A stretch of 64,000 bases of DNA from NCBI GenBank assembly GCA_025331565.1, contig JAFREQ010000105.1:992001-1056000 (forward strand), in the 5' to 3' direction. A program made the translations under genes and the position numbers. Below the pieces are notes generated by a model. That model worked only from the letters and a program-made list of their open reading frames with translations. It was not told the DNA's origin and did not search any database. The DNA is from Holacanthus passer. Lineage: Eukaryota > Chordata > Actinopteri > Pomacanthidae. Of this stretch, positions 62,601-64,000 are shown piece after piece. Every line of letters starts with the position of its first letter. The stretch's first letter is position 1.

Positions 62601-64000
62601 TTGAAAAGCTCAGAAAGGTGGATGTTACACAAGGCTCTGTCTGTTGAACAGAAAACAGCACTGTCAACGGGGAAGCAGGGCCGTGCAGACTATCATCCAT
62701 CCATCCATCCATCCAGTTATCCGTCTATTTGTAAATAAACACTTCCGTCCATCTTCCCTCCACCTGTGCAATTATTCCAAAATTCTGTCTCTGTCCACCA
62801 ATTTGACCATCAATCAATTTTTTCCTTGTCACTCTCCCTACAAACAAAACAAGTGTGGTCAAAGAGCCGGCCGAGTCATAGAGAAGGTGGAAGAGGCTGA
62901 TGAGCAAATAATGTTTAATAAAAGGCCAATGTTGGTCTGAGCCTAATTTATACACTTGGATATGAAAATGATGCAGAGACCATTCTTACCCAAGCAGCAT
63001 TTAACGTCAGTCTCTGCCTCTCACTCTTCATACATCAGTCACCTATTTATCTGTTGATGGCTGTCTGTATACAGAATGCACATGGCCACACATCTCTCCA
63101 CATTTTTCATTCATCCATGATAAACTGTCAGTCCATCCAACCATTCACAAATCCATTCATAGGCTTGGAAGGTTCATATCAAACCTCAACGCTTCTACAG
63201 TATCGACCAAAAACTGTCAAAGGCCAAAAGCTGGCATCAAATGTTTGTTCAGATTCAAGACCTAATTTACTTACTTTACTCAGACTGATTCAAATGAAAA
63301 AACGTTTTTCGCCTAAATTCTTGTGGGTCTACTTGTGTCCATATTGAACATTACTGCACATCACAATTTAAATCCAATACAACTTTCAGTGAAAAAGCAG
63401 AGAGGCAGCAAGTCCAGCTTTCATGGAGAAGATCAGAGTGAGGTCCCGTTACAGACTTGCAATTAATGTTTGCTTTTTGAACCCCAACTATGATCTTTGC
63501 CTGAACTTAACAAAGTGTTTTCGTTACTTTCTCCTCACGATACCTTAAACATAACTAACCTGCCAGAGCCACCATCTTTCCTGAACCTAAAAGCGAGACT
63601 CATGTTAATGCAACTTACATTAATTTCCAATCCAATCAATTTTTAAGACCTGTCAAAGTTTAAGGCCTAAAATTTAGATTACTGGATTTCACACTTTTTA
63701 CGACCCACAGAAACCTGGTTAAAAATGTTGGATGTGAAAAAAGTCAGTGAACATCATCCAGGGTTTTGCACAGTCAGTGACAATCTGTTTTCATCTGTAA
63801 CATTTGATGTTTTGGTATCATTACTGAAATGTTATTTCAGATGATACCCAACCCTATTCATCCATCAATCAATCTCTCAAAACAAATTCCACAAGTAATT
63901 TTTCTTAGATTTCCATACTTGTATAAGATCCATAACAATACCAGCGGAGACCATTCCGAGTCCTGACACCAGGTACGGCACTATAACCTGGGCAGCAATG
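50485..64000 (-). CDS. slc41a3: Solute carrier family 41 member 3 (MgtE-type Mg2+ transporter), last ten coding exons, 5' part off window
   Basis: Plasma-membrane or organellar divalent-cation (Mg2+) transporter of the SLC41 family. Ten exons join in frame to 411 residues, lacking only the N-terminal cytosolic exon(s). The MgtE-like fold is duplicated: motif GLKGNLEMTLAARLSTA (residues 47-63 of the visible part) pairs with GVGGNLVAIQASRIS (260-274), and NPDNVATPIAASLGDLIT (152-169) pairs with DPDNFSIPYLTALGDLLG (375-392). Many hydrophobic segments lie between. PGVLPYKMRQHWPNPC and YLSPLVCL resemble SLC41A3 rather than SLC41A1/A2. The C-terminus ends 15 residues after the last Gly-rich motif, shorter than I recall for human SLC41A3. 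All ten exon junctions are phase-consistent, and every complete intron is GT-AG. Two introns are only 94 and 96 bp. Confidence 0.92.
51777..51925 (-). CDS. slc41a3: slc41a3 coding exon VNSKSARVLL
   Basis: A 149-bp exon, acceptor CTCCCAG, donor CAG|GTAAAC, phase 1 in and phase 0 out. It encodes VNSKSARVLLMLVVPGHLVF, a membrane helix conserved throughout the family, and a second helix ending CAALLQ. Confidence 0.94.
52913..53047 (-). CDS. slc41a3: slc41a3 coding exon with second GGNL motif
   Basis: A 135-bp exon, acceptor TGTGTAG, donor TCAG|GTAACA. It holds GVGGNLVAIQASRISTYLH, the second-half counterpart of the GLKGNLEMTL motif, then the A3-like segment PGVLPYKMRQHWPNPC. Confidence 0.95.
54048..54071. 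repeat. (AG)n microsatellite
   Basis: An uninterrupted AG run inside an slc41a3 intron. Confidence 0.9.
56353..56432 (-). CDS. slc41a3: slc41a3 coding exon FGGLILDKTVSD
   Basis: An 80-bp exon, acceptor TTCCAG, donor ACG|GTAAGC, separated by a 94-bp intron from the exon before it. Reads FGGLILDKTVSDPNFEGMAV and FTPVIN, an almost invariant SLC41 block. Confidence 0.94.
56527..56671 (-). CDS. slc41a3: slc41a3 coding exon IWYLSPLVCL
   Basis: A 145-bp exon, acceptor TCTCAG, donor GCAG|GTATGA. It encodes a hydrophobic helix ending PVWVVVA, then RQSPQIREVLRSGWQPVIVA, equivalent to the linker between the two SLC41 half-repeats. Phase 1 in, phase 2 out. Confidence 0.94.
57323..57469 (-). CDS. slc41a3: slc41a3 coding exon with first NPDN...GDLIT motif
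   Basis: A 147-bp exon, acceptor CTGCAG, donor ATAG|GTGAGG, phase 1 at both ends. It holds LVMIGVIIGSRKVG followed by NPDNVATPIAASLGDLIT, the conserved ion-pathway segment of the first half-repeat, and ends SSTLYEYI. Confidence 0.95.
57621..57850 (+). repeat. Fragment of a GGTACAGCTCGACTCG-type fish MITE
   Basis: The words TTTCCACGGCTTGGTACAGC, TTTCCATTGGGGATAGTACC and GAGCTGAGCGGATAC follow the order of a common teleost non-autonomous element. Only one end is visible; the retrotransposon fragment at 58101 may have interrupted or replaced the rest. Confidence 0.5.
58101..58364 (+). pseudogene. Degenerate Ty3/Gypsy pol fragment (RNase H)
   Basis: An 88-codon window in one frame reads like the RNase H domain of a Ty3/Gypsy LTR retrotransposon: a LHVDAS motif (active-site Asp region), a YQDQG segment, then ALNWAVT and LTYVLTTA. 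It is broken by adjacent TGA and TAA at 58227-58232 and looks internally shortened. No LTRs, integrase or reverse transcriptase fingers were found nearby. It lies antisense in an slc41a3 intron and is inert as protein. Confidence 0.7.
59744..59888 (-). CDS. slc41a3: slc41a3 coding exon VQATVVGFL
   Basis: A 145-bp exon with acceptor CTGCAG and donor TTAG|GTGAGT. It encodes 48 residues plus one base, starting VQATVVGFLAAVAAVCLGAI (a membrane segment) and ending in the ASSITTAFVAALSL helix. The intron to the upstream exon is only 96 bp. Confidence 0.94.
59985..60056 (-). CDS. slc41a3: slc41a3 coding exon ANTGQMDD
   Basis: A 72-bp exon (24 codons, phase 0) with acceptor TTTTTAG and donor CAG|GTAACA. 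It continues LSTA with ANTGQMDDPEKQWTMVCSN, matching the LSTAANTGQ-DDP loop of the family, and ends LALIQ. Confidence 0.93.
60625..60732 (-). CDS. slc41a3: slc41a3 coding exon with the first GNLEMTL motif
   Basis: A 108-bp exon (36 codons, phase 0 both ends), acceptor TTCCAG, donor GCT|GTAAGA. Reads HWEVFKVITEVFILVPALVG and then the family signature GLKGNLEMTLAARLSTA, nearly identical across SLC41 members. Confidence 0.94.
60733..63918 (-). other. slc41a3 intron upstream of exon HWEVF
   Basis: A 3.2-kb intron. Apart from an (ATCC)n array it shows unique, moderately A+T-rich sequence. The open frames at 62052-62352 have no recognised domain. Confidence 0.8.
62694..62715. repeat. (ATCC)n microsatellite
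   Basis: Five to six perfect ATCC units within an slc41a3 intron. Confidence 0.93.
63919..64000 (-). CDS. slc41a3: slc41a3 coding exon (first visible), cut by the window edge
   Basis: Encodes 27 residues IAAQVIVPYLVSGLGMVSAG and onward, the first membrane helix of the SLC41 core, ending MDLIQ before donor CAA|GTATGG. The acceptor lies past base 64000, so the exon is partial. It aligns with the LQV-PF-AG segment of SLC41A1 and SLC41A3. Confidence 0.88.

Noticed and set aside
1..64000. CRISPR array, operon, phage or bacterial element
   Set aside because: No regularly spaced direct repeats with unique spacers, no densely packed ORFs; spliced vertebrate genes show this is nuclear animal DNA.

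Overview
The window is ordinary vertebrate nuclear DNA, almost certainly from a teleost fish and probably a spiny-rayed one. The evidence is two split genes with GT-AG introns whose products are vertebrate-specific families, very short introns of 94 and 96 bp, many (CA/GT)n arrays, and several miniature DNA transposons and LINE tails of kinds common in teleost genomes. I found no prokaryotic, CRISPR, phage or plasmid features and no undescribed multi-gene system.

Layout: positions 1 to about 27.4 kb form a gene-poor flank with microsatellites, a 19-bp minisatellite, transposon relics and a few unique-looking blocks that could be conserved non-coding DNA. At 27.42-28.0 kb lies a putative promoter and first exon of chst13, a Golgi chondroitin 4-O-sulfotransferase on the + strand. 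Its four coding exons (27912-28005, 39088-39164, 40063-40224, 40859-41542) join without frame errors into 338 codons. Intron 1 is 11.1 kb and full of repeats.

From 41.5 to 50.5 kb is an intergenic block with several miniature transposons, including a nested pair and one hAT-type copy with a recognisable 8-bp target duplication. From 50.5 kb to the right edge, on the - strand, are the last ten coding exons of slc41a3, an SLC41/MgtE-type magnesium transporter; the N-terminal exon(s) lie beyond the window. A degenerate Ty3/Gypsy RNase H fragment sits in one of its introns.

The two genes are tail to tail and are not functionally coupled as far as I can see: one sulfates glycosaminoglycans in the Golgi, the other transports divalent cations. 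From memory, their human counterparts both map to 3q21, so the neighbourhood looks like old vertebrate synteny. The most interesting small details are an upstream ORF whose stop overlaps the chst13 start codon (ATGA), a NAGNAG tandem splice acceptor in chst13, and the nested and in-gene transposon insertions. Family and repeat names come from recall, not from database searches.
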